NCBI RefSeq assembly: GCF_963675165.1
Contig: NC_087377.1
Span: forward strand, 5,332,042-5,396,041
DNA: 64,000 nucleotides
Source of the DNA: Halichondria panicea
Lineage: Eukaryota > Porifera > Demospongiae > Suberitida > Halichondriidae
Direction: 5' to 3'
Shown: one piece after another, positions 49,301 to 61,400 of the stretch
Layout of the letters: every line of letters begins with the position of its first letter
Position numbering within the stretch: position 1 is the first letter of the stretch
Position numbers and translations under genes: made by a program
The notes under the pieces: generated by a model
What the model saw: only the letters and a program-made list of their open reading frames with translations
Told to the model about the DNA's origin: nothing
The model's database searches: none

Positions 49301-51953
49301 TTTGAAGCATGCAGTTCTATAATTATAAAACCCGACTATAGACTACCTATCGATACACCATTTCAGGCACAAACATGAGTCACATGTTCTTTTCTTGTAC
49401 ATGCATGCAGAGAAGGTGATCTCATCGTCAAAGGTCGGACGTTCGGCATTAGATGTTGACACGAATGAGCCGACAATGGTGCTCAACTTGTATCGCATGA
49501 CAAAAGCTCTCCAGAGAAGCATTGTGATTCATGAATTTGGCCATGCTCTGGGACTGTATCATGAGCATCAGCGATCTGACTTCTGGGATGTGCTGGAATC
49601 AAAAGACAAGGACAACCAGTATCGATTCATTATTGGGATAGATCAAATGAAAACTGGAGATGGTGGTAATTGCAATCCAGCTGTTGATGCTGTGTTCAGA
49701 GATGATAATGCGCCACTCGAAAGTCAAAAATCCAGTTACGACCCAGACAGCATTATGCACTATTGGTGAGTTAACTATAAATTATGGTTATTTGGGGCAA
49801 TCCGCATAATGATAGCAGCTGTTACAAAACTAACATTAATTTGTATAAATTTGTGACAGGCTCTGGGAAAAAGGCCATATTGGAGCAGATATTGGTATTG
49901 AGCAATAGCCAAATTTAGGGACTACAGTGTATAATCTCATAATAATTTTTCTTAGCTTATAGTTATCTACAGTCTTTCTACTACCTCTCTGCAAAATCTG
50001 ATGCACTGAATCCAACGCGTTCCACCGAAGCGCTTTGACTAAGCAGCCGCCATTACCTTACTTTTCCCAATTTAGCAATCTTTAAGTGGGCGTTTCTCAA
50101 TACCGCTATTTCATAACTTTGAGTTTCCAACGCGCATAACTCAGGCATGGAACGAGGTATGTGCAAACTAAGCATATCAATACATAGGCAATTCTTTGCT
50201 CTATCATCTGGTATTTAAATCTCAACAATTGTAGCCTGCTCCAATATGGCCTTTTTCCCAGAGCCTGTCACTAATAATAAATTTTAGCAGACCGTATATT
50301 CAATGGTTTCATGTAAATGGTGTACAGTGTATAACAATTAACGAATGATCAATCCCAATGTATAGGTTTGACACAAACTGGTTACTAAAGAAGTATCGAA
50401 AGCGTTCAAGTGTGGCCAAACATGTGGAAGATGAGCGAGAGAGAAAGGTGTTGTTGGGAGTTCATGACCGTGACTACCACAATGGGCAGCTGGCAGAAAA
50501 TCCCTCCAAGCTAGACTATGAAACATTGAATAGGGCTTATGAAGTAATAAGGTATTATGAGCTCTTGACACAATTATACATGTATGCACAATACTTTCGA
50601 TTTTACTGGTCAATTTTTGAGAGTGAGCTGTCAGGTCCCCAAGGTGTGTTCCGCCAATTATCTTCCCTCTCATTTGTTACGCTCCGCCAATACTTGCCCG
50701 TATTTCCGTCACAACAAACTTTACACTCTTCACTGTCACTGCATGCAGACTCATGCTAATCCATGAATACATAATTATGGTTAGCCGGTTTAAAATTGTT
50801 GATCATTAATCCAACTGCAGGTGGTATTTTATCGAGCAATGTATTATAATGATTAAGCGATGTAACTCTATATATTTATGCAGAGATCCAACTCTATACA
50901 TTCAGCAATGGTAAGGTCATTCATCGAGCGATGAATAGGGTTAGCCCGCGGCCTTTAATCAAAGTACGCATGCCATTATTTCAGTCATGAATGTTTCTCT
51001 GTCTATTCATGTATACTTTGTTAAAGGCTACGGTATACAGTAACCTTTGAACCCTACACTCGTATTCGTCATGCGATGCATGACCTATCGTCGCTGTATG
51101 TATAGAGTTGCGTCCCTGGATAAATATAGAGTTACATCGCTCGATAATTGTATTACATTGTTCGATAAAATACCGCCTGTAGTTGTAAATGATCACATGC
51201 AATTTTGAAACAAATGGCTCTCCATAAATTCATGTACATATTTATAGTGCCATAAATACATGTACATAATTATTTATACTGCTAATAGAGGGCTGTAATA
51301 ATGGTCATATGTATTATAATTATGTGAGTCAATATAATAATTTGCAATGTATAGCGGGCAAAGGTTGCCCATAACTACAGTTGCTGATGGCCCTCCAGGC
51401 ATTTCCCAGAAAACAAAGCCTGAAGGTGAACACGTTGCATTATTATTTAGAATCAGGCGCTGGTTATTATTGTTATCAGTGTTGTACTCCAACATAATAA
51501 GCCTGCCATGCTTACAAATTTAATTATTATGTCCTGTTTTGAACTTAGACATGACATTGTACTAACGTGTTACTTATACTTATAGGATCATCAATAGGAT
51601 CATCATCAGAAGAGTATTCCAGCAAACACCCGAAAGTGGTAGAAACTGTGAAACAATCAGTTGTTTTGAATGAAACGGATATTTTAACAATTTGTGAGAA
51701 GCTGAAGAGTGCTCGCAAAGATTGGTTCGATTTGGGAGCAGCATTTGGACTGAAGCATTCACGGTTGAAAGACATTGAAGACCTATACCCTGATAATAAG
51801 CGCCGCCTAAGGGAGATGATAAGCAAGCGTCTTGAAGGCGCTGATTCAGATAATCCAGTCACATGGCCCTACATCTGCGAATGTCTAAGAAGTCCTACTG
51901 TTGAGCGTAAAGATGTAGCTAATCAACTTGTAGCAATAGGACTATGTGGCTAG
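46314..51953 (+). CDS. Gene B3: Death / transmembrane / metzincin / Death protein
   Basis: Predicted 634 residues from exons 46314-46638, 47611-47688, 47954-48079, 48639-48691, 48895-49237, 49411-49765, 50366-50551, 51355-51425 and 51586-51953; every phase matches. N-terminal Death-fold domain (about 8-108, LAPSVGNYPKFASAFNLTG), a short linker, then a clear transmembrane helix (VCALLVVVSAILGLYVTGL, about residues 147-165) preceded by KTKLSTRH. Next come the linker exon shared with type A (ASTSPQASQPPE), the protease (HEFGHALGLYHEH, SIMHYW, closing SKLDYETLNRAY) and the KPEG linker. The C-terminal Death domain (WFDLGAAFGLKHSRLKDI, then TWPYICECLRSPTVERKDV) ends the protein. Basic residues on the N-side and no signal peptide suggest N-in, C-out. 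This is the most complete type B copy. It lies in tandem with B2 and has no visible lesions. Substrate and partners are unknown. Confidence 0.8.
49853..50271. mobile_element. TIR element in a B3 intron
   Basis: GTGACAGGCTCTGGGAAAAA at the left, with its complement TTTTTCCCAGAGCCTGTCAC at the right, 419 bases, non-coding. Absent from the matching introns of A1-A3 and B2, so it inserted after those copies separated. Confidence 0.8.
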
Positions 51954-52320
51954 TATGAAAATGAAATTGTGGTGCTAGTTTTATATATAATTAATTATAT
52001 TACCCGTTTTTCGTATTTTTCTCTGCTTGTCAACTTTGTACTGAGTTATGTGTATACTTGTATGTTGCATGCGTGCAGATAAAGCGCATATATGCCCTAT
52101 ATACGTACTCGGCTTAAAGCAAACACGGAAATACATTTTAACAGCTAATTATGGTTATGGATACAATAGTAAGTTTTGATAATTATTTACAATACATTGA
52201 GCGTGTGAACAAGATCATATAATTTTAGAGCTGCAAAAAAGTAGAAGCTTTACTATACACTATAATTATACTACTGCACTGCAAGTAAGGACAAGTTCTA
52301 TAAAGCTAATGGCTAGACAA
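51954..52320. other. Convergent intergenic gap between B3 and the phospholipase D gene
   Basis: AT-rich, no open frame or repeat recognised. It should hold both 3' ends, since B3 runs forward and the phospholipase D gene runs backward. Confidence 0.4.
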
Positions 52321-54129
52321 TTAAGTCTCGACACTTTCATTGACCTGCCTTTGTATTCTAGGAGGGCCTTTTAACAAATCCAAATAATCCACTACCAAAT
52401 GCTGTGACTTTTCCCAATCATATTTACTTAAAAAAAACTGTGGAAATGTTACGATATGGCCACGAATTTGTCGTATCAAATTCCATTTTGATTTCTCAGA
52501 TAAGGAATTCGGTTTATTTTTCCACTTTTTCAAATCTTCCTCATTAGTGACGGTGTCAATCGGAACGATTTCTCCCTTAAACACCTCTTCATAATTATAT
52601 CTGAGTATTTCGGGCAGCTATTTTCGTGAGACTTTTACGGAAATGTTGACTAATCGGATCACTGACATCGATATCAACATGCAAACCTTTTAAAATCCCG
52701 AGATGCTCCTTAATGAGATGGCAACGTAATGAGTGAGAGAACTCGCCTACTTTATGTGAATTTCCATTCATTTTTACAACAATCATTTCTTGGTCTTCAA
52801 TTATCACATCTACTTCAGAATCTCTGTATCCAAGCATGCTTCGATCATTAATATTTGCTGAACCAATGATTGTAAGTCGGTCGTCAACAATAATCACTTT
52901 GCTGTGCACATAAATCTGCTCGGTAGTGAGAATGTCATTTATTAAGTCATAGGTACGCAATCCATAGACACTGATATACTTCTCAACAGACACATTTTTA
53001 ACGATTAACTTTCCAAATAGGGATTTCACTCCTTTGAAAAGTGTGAAATAAATTTTTTGGGTTTGTAATTCGAGAAAATTAGGACTGGATAAATTGCTCA
53101 GTTCACAGAATTCTCCAGGAAGATCTGATTTCAGTGGCAACACAACCATCACATGAAAGTCCTCATTGTTCTCATCAGCTCTGACTATTCTATCAACAAG
53201 ACTTTTTTGGATAGTATTTTTAATTGTTGTGTCATCCTGTGGACCAAAACAAAAAACTGGTTCTCTATGTAAATTGAATGGTTTGATACGTTAATAGCAT
53301 GGAGGTAAGCTTTCAAGATAGAATTTTCCAGACGTTGATTTGCAGACCAGCTTGTAGCAGAACGAACCACTTGAATCTTTGAGTTCCTGGTACTCGGATT
53401 CTGTATGCGATGAATAACATTTGGACGATGCTCAGGGAGCTTATGCCTAGTCCGGATTGCATTGAGTCTTTGAATAAAATGATTTGCAACATCCAAAGCT
53501 GGCTCTCCGTTAAACATACAAGATGCATCATGCCAAGGCAGTCGAGAGGAATTGGGGAAATCTTTGTCTGTTAGCCTATGATTAGATGTATCCCATCGAC
53601 GTAAAGCTAGGTCAATTCCACCTACAAAGGCAAGACCTCGATCAATAACGACTAGCTTCTCGTGATGACTCCAACGTACAGTATTCCTGAACCAATCGTG
53701 AGGATGATGAAGGACAGTTATGTTTGCATTCACAAGTACATTAGCATCCTTATTCCCGAGTTTGAGGACATCAATTGGATCGTTGTAGAGCAGAATATAT
53801 ATCTGAACACCTTCCATTGCTTTTTTCTTAAGGAGCATGTCTAGTCGCCACTCCTCAGTGGCATTGTTGGAATTTGAGCGCTTCAAAGACAAATTATAGC
53901 AGAACTCCCAGCCGGTTATTAAAACTTCATAAGTTGCATTGTTGATGCCATCAGCCACTTCAGACACGTAGTCTTTTCCATCCACAAGCCATTTTACCTC
54001 ATTTGGACCATCTCTTACTGGTGCAAAAGAATCGAATCTGTTAGATATACCAGTTGGCAACTGAGTTGCCCTAGAGCTATGAGTGAGAAGGCCTAGACTA
54101 ACAGTTATAAACACGCACACTATTAACAT
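52321..54129 (-). pseudogene. Secreted-type phospholipase D with two frameshifts
   Basis: Single-exon phospholipase D relative, minus strand. I chose the Met at 54129 because it begins a signal-peptide-like run (MLIVCVFITVSLGLLTHS). Then come RFDSFAPVRDG, the first HKD motif (HHEKLVVIDRGLAFVGGIDL, near 53680-53615), PWHDASCMFNG, YIENQFF, and the second HKD motif (YVHSKVIIVDDRLTIIGSAN, near 52915-52855) with DRSMLGYRDSEVDV. These match eukaryotic PLD1/PLD2-type enzymes that hydrolyse phosphatidylcholine, but no PX or PH domain precedes them. Two single-base shifts break the frame: a T run at about 53253-53258 one base short just after the NQFF codons, and one extra base near 52588-52592 in front of EEVFKG. 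All catalytic residues survive, so these could be recent lesions or sequence errors. Absence of introns suggests a retrocopy or transferred gene. Confidence 0.78.
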
Positions 54130-54240
54130 GATTCTTTCACTTAGAAATTGATTGTGGTAAATTTCTGCATTTGGGTGTATGATATGAGGCCAGATGATGA
54201 TGACTAAATCAACCTCCTGAACGGCTTCATGGCGCGGCAA

Positions 54241-54540
54241 AGCCCAGAGGAGGCGCGAAGCACTTAACCTTTGCTCATTAGGTCTCTAATTGCCGTTGTG
54301 TTAATTGCATGCCAGTCTCGTAAATTAGCCGCCCTTCCTAAGTGAGAGACCTAGGAAGGGCGGCTGATTTGTGAGACTAACCAACAAGCTGAAAGACATC
54401 TAGCCTCCTTCTCAAGGCCTGAAAGTGGTCGCAAAGCAGCTAGGCTAAACGCACAAGTTAGTTTTATTCTCTGTGTTACGTTTTAATAATCCATTCTCGT
54501 TCACACAGTTAATGTGCATGTGACGCTCATTCAACTCTAA
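54241..54540. other. Upstream flank of the phospholipase D gene
   Basis: No gene. It contains the hairpin 54313-54379 and a solo piece of repeat. Any phospholipase D promoter would lie here, but no element is recognisable. Confidence 0.4.
54313..54379. mobile_element. Hairpin MITE upstream of the phospholipase D gene
   Basis: CAGTCTCGTAAATTAGCCGC at the left and GCGGCTGATTTGTGAGACTA at the right form a hairpin of about 67 bases. Termini match the hairpin at 16369-16427. No target duplication is obvious at this copy. Confidence 0.6.
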
Positions 54541-54834
54541 AATGATCTTGTTGTTGCCAAACCAGTTCAAGATACGACAAGAAATGAAGATTTTGATGAG
54601 CTCGAGCATTCTTCCTCATTAGTATTCACACCTGAGTTTGCCAATGTGGTCAATGTCGATGGATTGAGAATTAAAGACGGCAAGGTGTTTGTTATTTGGA
54701 AGTGGCAGGTGCTACATCCACAAGACAAGACGGTAATAATAGTGAGGGGAATTGGTGTTTGTTTTCGGCCAACGAAACCCCGGACTATTCAGACGCAGAG
54801 TCATTGGAAATCGATCAACGCAAAATTAGGTTAA
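54541..54834 (+). pseudogene. Unidentified protein-like fragment
   Basis: Open for 97 codons with a protein-like composition (segments such as GLRIKDGKVFVIWKWQVLH and TVIIVRGIGVCFRP), ending at TAA 54832. The frame is closed by a stop at 54538-54540, with no Met or acceptor between that stop and the protein-like part. It looks like an exon tail or a gene fragment. I do not recognise the family. Confidence 0.25.
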
Positions 54835-54935
54835 GCGACAACAGTACTTAATCAATGTGTACTTCAACATTAATTTGATGGCCATATACCTTTCGTTGTT
54901 ATGTTAGCAAAAAAAACCTGGGCCCATACGGTATG

Positions 54936-55057
54936 ACATATTTGACCCACTTGAATGTTACAACAGTAATGTCATTCCTCATAAGGAATGACATTACTGT
55001 TGTAACATTCAAAAGGAATGACATTACTGTTGTAACATTCAAGTGGGTCAAATATGT
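54936..55057. repeat. Palindrome with an internal direct repeat
   Basis: An arm from ACATATTTGACCCACTTGAA to about 54979 is mirrored at 55012-55057. The inner part, GGAATGACATTACTGTTGTA, is present once more between them. So one arm unit occurs three times: once forward and twice inverted. Confidence 0.7.
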
Positions 55058-55625
55058 GTTAATTTAATTTAATGCATTAATTTAATTGTATAACACTCCA
55101 CGACAATAAACAATCATGTTCTAATAGCATTGTTCACCGCTCATGTCATTTTTTGTTGTACATTTCTATTGAAGTTCGACCAAGTGCAGCACTAACATGC
55201 ATCATATAATTATAGCTGTTAGCCATGAATATAATGCTCATGTTATCAATGTCCAATTTATAAATAGTTGTGGTCAGTTATATTGCAGTAACTTGTGAGG
55301 GAGGAGAAGGATGATCAACTGGCACATTGTAGTATATATTCGCACGTACATCAAATGAAGGCATTTGATAAAACTGTAATAATTGATGGCAACGAGGGAT
55401 CCATTCATTTGGGAGAACTTTCCTCCAATTTTACTTGACGCTTTTGTCAGTAATGATTTCAGAAGAACCAGATGTGCATGCTTCTCGAGATTACGAGAAC
55501 GCAACGGAAATGATGGAATTATTCTACTTGCTTATAACTATAGGTATTTTAATAATTGTGATTTATACTCATCATTAGGCGCATAATTTTTGCGTTAGAT
55601 TGACCCTTGAACCTAAAACATTATA

Positions 55626-55803
55626 CATTGGAACCCCTCTATAATGGATGCCTTTGGGAAACAATGTTTTGGCCTTTATACAGAGGTGGCCTTTGTTGAG
55701 AGGTTGTTTTGTACACAAACTGTTCATTTGGGACCTGGGTGCCTGGCCGTTACATAGCAGCTGGCCTTTATTCGGAGGTGGTTGTTAACAGGGGTTCCAA
55801 CTG
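55626..55803. mobile_element. TA-flanked MITE (CAGTGGAACC family)
   Basis: CATTGGAACCCCTC at left and AGGGGTTCCAACTG at right, flanked by TA. Short relative of 45065-45326 and inserted in the duplicated block shared with 32 kb. Confidence 0.6.
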
Positions 55804-57424
55804 TAGTCGTGAAGTTGACCTATCTGTGAAATAAATGGTCCTCGAATACTTCGCTGTACTGGTAGCCATAAATTATTACAGCTATAGTTAGTAAGATACA
55901 CTGATGTCTCATTATCTATATCCCATAACCTTCACTATCTGTGGAATCATGACACCATATGCATGCAGGGTGTTGAGGTCAGTACTCAGTCTGTGCATAG
56001 GAGGTCAGAGCCAAGTGGTATGACCTGCATGAGATTGAGCTGCTGGAGTCCAGTTGGCATGCACTATACCTTGTGATGTGAGTTATGCTATATGCAAAAA
56101 AGTTATATATAGCTAGTATATACCATGTAATTACTAATCTTGTTTATTGAGTATAATTATTATGTCCTTTCTATGACTTTTTTTAGTTGTGGACAGCCTC
56201 ATCAGGGGACCGGACCCACAGGAACACATTATGCCTTTCCTGCATGTATATAGCCTTACAGTGTAGGGTGTCGTTAAGTAGAGACTTGGCTTGATACAAT
56301 AAAGGGCGTAAGAACTCGATCAGTCATCTTTGCACAATTCTTCTATGTAACGGACTACAACTTCAGAATACAAAATAGTATACTGTTTAAATTACTGGCA
56401 GTATCCACAAATACACGGAACGGATTACCTCCTTTTTGGGGTAATGTACGCGCATGCGCATACAAGGTATATCAGGCCGCCTTTCTCTTCACGGCCTGGA
56501 ACCGAGGCTAGATTCCACTGTCCTATATGCAGTCCACTATATATATACTCACACTATCACTGACCTATACATGCAGTCGATGGAATTATATAACAGCGTG
56601 AATTTACAATGGAATATAAGTGTATCTATAATTATAGTAGTGTATAGCCTTTATTTTCCAAGTATTTGCATTGACCTGAATTCCTATACATGCACTTATC
56701 AGCTACTATAGTGGGTATGGTGTGTAAACAATCACTAGCCATTGTTATCGGTGGTATCCCTTCTGGTGAGAGAGGTATTTGCTTTTCACAACACCTGTTT
56801 ACCAACTGCATGGTTCCACATTGTGCAATAAGTTGATTTAATGTGTGTAACTGCATGCAATCCATTGCAGCAGCTTTAGGTTAAGGTGCAATGCATGTAA
56901 ATAAAGAAACTACATGTTTTTTTACCATGATTAAACGAGCTAGAGTCTAATTTTCCAACATATGGCTGCATGTACTCATAATTATAATTAGCTATTCATA
57001 ATTATGAGCAGTATACCTGAGCTATATATAAAGGACAGTTTTGAGTATTCAGTATTTAAATTGCTCTGTCTGTTATTATTTTTTGTTGAGGTATAATTAT
57101 ACCCTACTGCCTTTCCTTTTATTATTTGTTTATATATGCATGCATGCATATCACATAATGCACTTATTGATTGTAATTTTATAGCTCATCATTGTAAAGT
57201 AAATTACCGTATGCCCGAGGCATGTATCGTATATTCAAATTAAAGCAACATTTTTTACACAAACATAATGATGATAAGTAAACGTCGCCATTATTTTGGA
57301 GATTCATGAAGTCTGGCTAGTTGCATCTAAATGGAGTGTTATAATTATTATGTACATATAGATTTACATGCATGCATTCAAATGGCTGTATGGCGGAGTA
57401 CGTATATAATAAAATAATAATGAC

Positions 57425-57617
57425 TACCGTATTACTAGAATATTTTGCGGGTGAAAAACCTTTGCGAATGAACCAAATCAGCAGAAATTTTGACCCTTTG
57501 CGATCTGCGTTCTGGCAAGGATCGTGTGTATTTACTAGCAATAATTTGCGATTTTATTGTTGCGAATCGATAACCCTCGCAAGTTTGATGCTCGCAAAAC
57601 ATTCTAGTAATACGGTA
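57425..57617. mobile_element. TIR element of the TACCGTATTAC family
   Basis: TACCGTATTACTAGAATATT at the left and its complement ending TAATACGGTA at the right, 193 bases, with internal GGCAAGGATCGTGTGTATTT. Non-coding. Confidence 0.7.
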
Positions 57618-58412
57618 TAGTCTACTATCCAGGGCTACTATACAAACGTGCCTCAGAACAGCAGTAAATAATACTTTAGTGTCAAGTTATGGAGGCGAAA
57701 CAATTGTGTATGGCTGCATGCATGCATGCATGCAAAGTTTAATCAATTGTCATATACATAACGTGACAGAGAAAGAGTGTCATTAATAATTATGTTGATA
57801 TTAATTTGATTTGATAGGTTTAAGAGTATTCATTAGCTCACATGCAGAAATGATGCAGATGCATGTGGGCTGCACAGCATGACAATGATCAAATGAGGTA
57901 ACAGTATAAATTATACAGCCTCTTATATACATGAAGATTTTGAGAGCTCACTAGCTATACTGTACCAGTGTCTATGCACGCGTTGCAACTATTATAAGGA
58001 GCACTGTGAGTGAACTAGCTATATTATAGCTGAATCAACATGAAGATAAAATATGTATTGCAGATCTTCAATGCATGCATGCATGATTATACTGTAACGA
58101 TTTGCTCTGCAGCTGAATGTGTAATGTATGTGTAATTGTATAGAGTATACTTCCATGCATGCATGTTGTCTTAGTTATAGTAGACTAGCAGCTATCATTA
58201 TGCATTATATTTCTTTGTTTGTTGTGTTTCTCATTTGTGGCCCTGAAGATAATAATAATTATTATAAAAGTGACACTATTATATAGGTGGCGAAGTGTGT
58301 GTATAATTATAACTAAACAACAGTCCATGCACCGTGTCACGTGCATGTGTGAGGCGAGAATTGTTCGTCAATATTTTGTCCCCTGCAGATACAATTCTGT
58401 AAGAAGGGGGTG

Positions 58413-61400
58413 ATGTCTAGGAAGATTACAGTCAATGATTTGAAGGTAGAAAAAGAAGTGACAGATGAGCAACTGCGACAGAAATGTGCTATTGAGCATC
58501 TGAAGGATATTGCACCAGATGTCGAAAGCTACAAAAAATTTGCCAAGCACTACGAGATTCCCAAAGGTGAGCTAGCTGATATCACTGATCCCTTGAAATC
58601 TGTTGTCGAGAAAACTGAGGCTGTGGTCCTGTGGTGGAGAGAATTCAACCCGGATCCTACATACTTGCAGTTTGTAAATGACTGTCTCAAGCTTAGGGAA
58701 CCCAACCTAGCACGTAAAATGTGCAGCCTTTGCAAAAGTACGTTAGCTATATAATTATAGAGTGCATAATTATTGTGCTACTATGATATTATTGTTTCTT
58801 TGACACAGCAGGTGTTGAAGAAGATCCTGAGCCAAATTCAGGTAACTAACTCTACAGCAAGTATTGAATTCATGGTTACTGTTTTTTTGCATGTCTCTGC
58901 GCATTCAAGCAAGGTATATATATGGTAGTGTTGTGTGCATGTCGCCACTGTTGTAGTGCTACTTACAATGAAAGTGCATGCAGGTGTTAGCCAGTAAATT
59001 TGCAACACTCTTTTTGACCATTCACTACCAAAATATCTACCCCAAAATGTATTAAATACCTTTCATATGATAATATTTTAATTGTTATGTGAATTTAACT
59101 GTGACCAAAAAGCCACCTAGTTTCTATTGCACTGTATAGAGATTGGGTCATGTATGAACTATTTTACTGGTTAAAATAAATAGTCAGCTAGTTAACCTAC
59201 ACAACGTGATAGTAAACCATGGCAACAATGTTATCATCCTGGAATCGATACACAATGACAATGAATAGCCTTAACCAACCTAAATGCTAGTTGTTTGCCC
59301 GTTCGATAAAAGCGGCCAGGATCGAGGCTACATTCCTGCTAGCCACGTACCCAGGCTGATTTGTTAAGATAGAAAGAACAAATTCTGTCTGCATGGGATG
59401 AGGCTACATTAATCCTGGATGCAAAATAGCTATAATGCATGCAAAAAGTATAATAGTAGGTATTTTCGAGGCTTTCGAGGATTGACCCTCGAACCTAAAA
59501 AATTGAGTGCCTCAAAATAATATGAAGACCTTTCTACTGTAGTGGTGTGGTCATTTGAACCTATAATTATTAATGTGTAAACAAAGCTTCTTTCTCGAGT
59601 TATGGCTAGTTTGACTCACATTGAAGGCTGTTGCAGTCTCTTCAGAATCTTTCATAGCATCATCTGTCCGCACAAACTTTAATTATTCCTGTGGATGTAA
59701 TGCGCATGCGCGCTCATTCCCCATGTGTGAGAAAATAATATCCAAGATCCAGATCCAGATCCTCCTGGCAGAATCATCTTTGTCTTGAGGGCCTGGTAAG
59801 CCACAAAGCACTACCATATAACAATATAGATAACAATATGCATGTACACAGGTCTTTTCTTCTTAGATACACTGAACTACAGATCCTGGAAGAATCAATT
59901 TTCTTCTTTCTTGAGGTCCTGGTAAGCCACATAGTACAATAAATAACAACAATAGATGCATGTAAATAAGTCTTTTCTTCTCAGTGACTTTATATAGATA
60001 AGCTAACTTTATATAAAATTCATTATAGAAACTAATATAACACTCTAATACTTTTGAGCGAAAGCAAAAACATGGCGAGAGGCATTAGCACAGCGCCAGC
60101 TTGAACACTAGTTATCATTTGCATTGTAAAATTGGCAAAAATGTTTCCAGTTCTGATCCTCTGCGGAGATAGTTTAAACATTAGCGAAAATACTTACATG
60201 CACGTGTAACAAATAAAAAGCTTCAAAACTGGTCTAAATGATGCTATAATTATATATCAATGATGCTAAAAATATAATGTTTAATCTTTTTCTTTAGAGA
60301 TCCAAATCCACACATATTATGAAGATTATGAAGATTATGAGGTTTCACCTGGGCCCAGCTTCAACTGTCCATATTGTCAGAAATGCACGCTTGAAAAGTA
60401 CTTGTCAGAAAATGGGTGTCCCGAGGCGACTGGCAAAACTCTCTATCCATATCTCAAAACACCAGCACTCTCTGGTGAAGACCGATCAATATTAGAGGCC
60501 ACTCTCAGATCTGACACTCAGAAAATGATTGACCTTTTTGCTTTTACCGACGCTACTATTGCAGATAATCTTAAAAAGGATGTAAATGTGGTCAAAATCT
60601 TCGTTTTGAATTTGGTTCCATTAGAAAGTAACGTTGAAATAAAAGAAGCTGATACAATTCCAAAAATGTTTGTTGCCCTTACGCCATATAAATCTTTTCT
60701 AAACTACAAGATTGTCGATAAAATTGTATCGACCTTTGGCTCCAAAGAAAACAAGAAGATCATGAATGATTACGTAACTGCATTCAATGAATTTTGCAGA
60801 AGAAGTGCCTTCGAGATTCCCCGCAACGTCTTTCCCAGCTTATCTAAATCGAAGAACGATAAAATTTTGACAATGAAACTAACTTCAAGTGGATACATGA
60901 ACTCTTCTCTTCGTGATGCTTTTTTGGCCAAAGAGACCGTTGCTTCTATCTTTGGCGTGAAGGAATGGGAACTTCATTTATCCAGTATCGAGGATGGGTG
61001 CATGTGTCTGAGGTTCCTTCTTTCTGCAAATGCTTTTGCTCAGTTATATCCACCCACAGTTTCACAACTAGCTTCTCTCTGTGAGGCAGGGATCAGTATT
61101 TATGAAGATGTAGCACCTACGACTGTTAAGAGGTACATAATAATAATTATTGTAGTCATGTGTTGGTTAATATTTTTGGCTAACATTAATTTTTTGTAAC
61201 TTAATTTGTAACTTAGCAAGTGCTTCTAAAACAACATTGCCACGTCAAATAAATTCTTTTAACTTGCCGAGTGAGCGGAATTTTACAATTTTGTTATAAT
61301 TAATTTTATAGGCCAATTCTAGCCTCTCATAAATTGGGAACTATACGTCAATGTAATGGGAACTCTTGTCCTCGTGTTCTTGTGACAAAGCTTGCTCACT

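Larger units (their letters stand above)
54835..58412. other. Region before gene D
   Basis: No supported gene. It holds a palindrome (54936-55057), a copy of the 32257-32960 block (about 55430-56180), a TA-flanked MITE (55626-55803), a TAGCC-family end (56462-56510), a TACCGTATTAC-family element (57425-57617) and GCATGC runs (near 57717 and 58072). Confidence 0.45.

Noticed and set aside
53662-53844. Plus-strand open frame opposite the phospholipase D HKD region
   Set aside because: Shadow of the conserved minus-strand gene.
55387-55552. ATG-started frame (MATRDPFIWENF...) ending at a possible donor
   Set aside because: The homologous block at 32 kb does not conserve the frame; indels between copies are not multiples of three.
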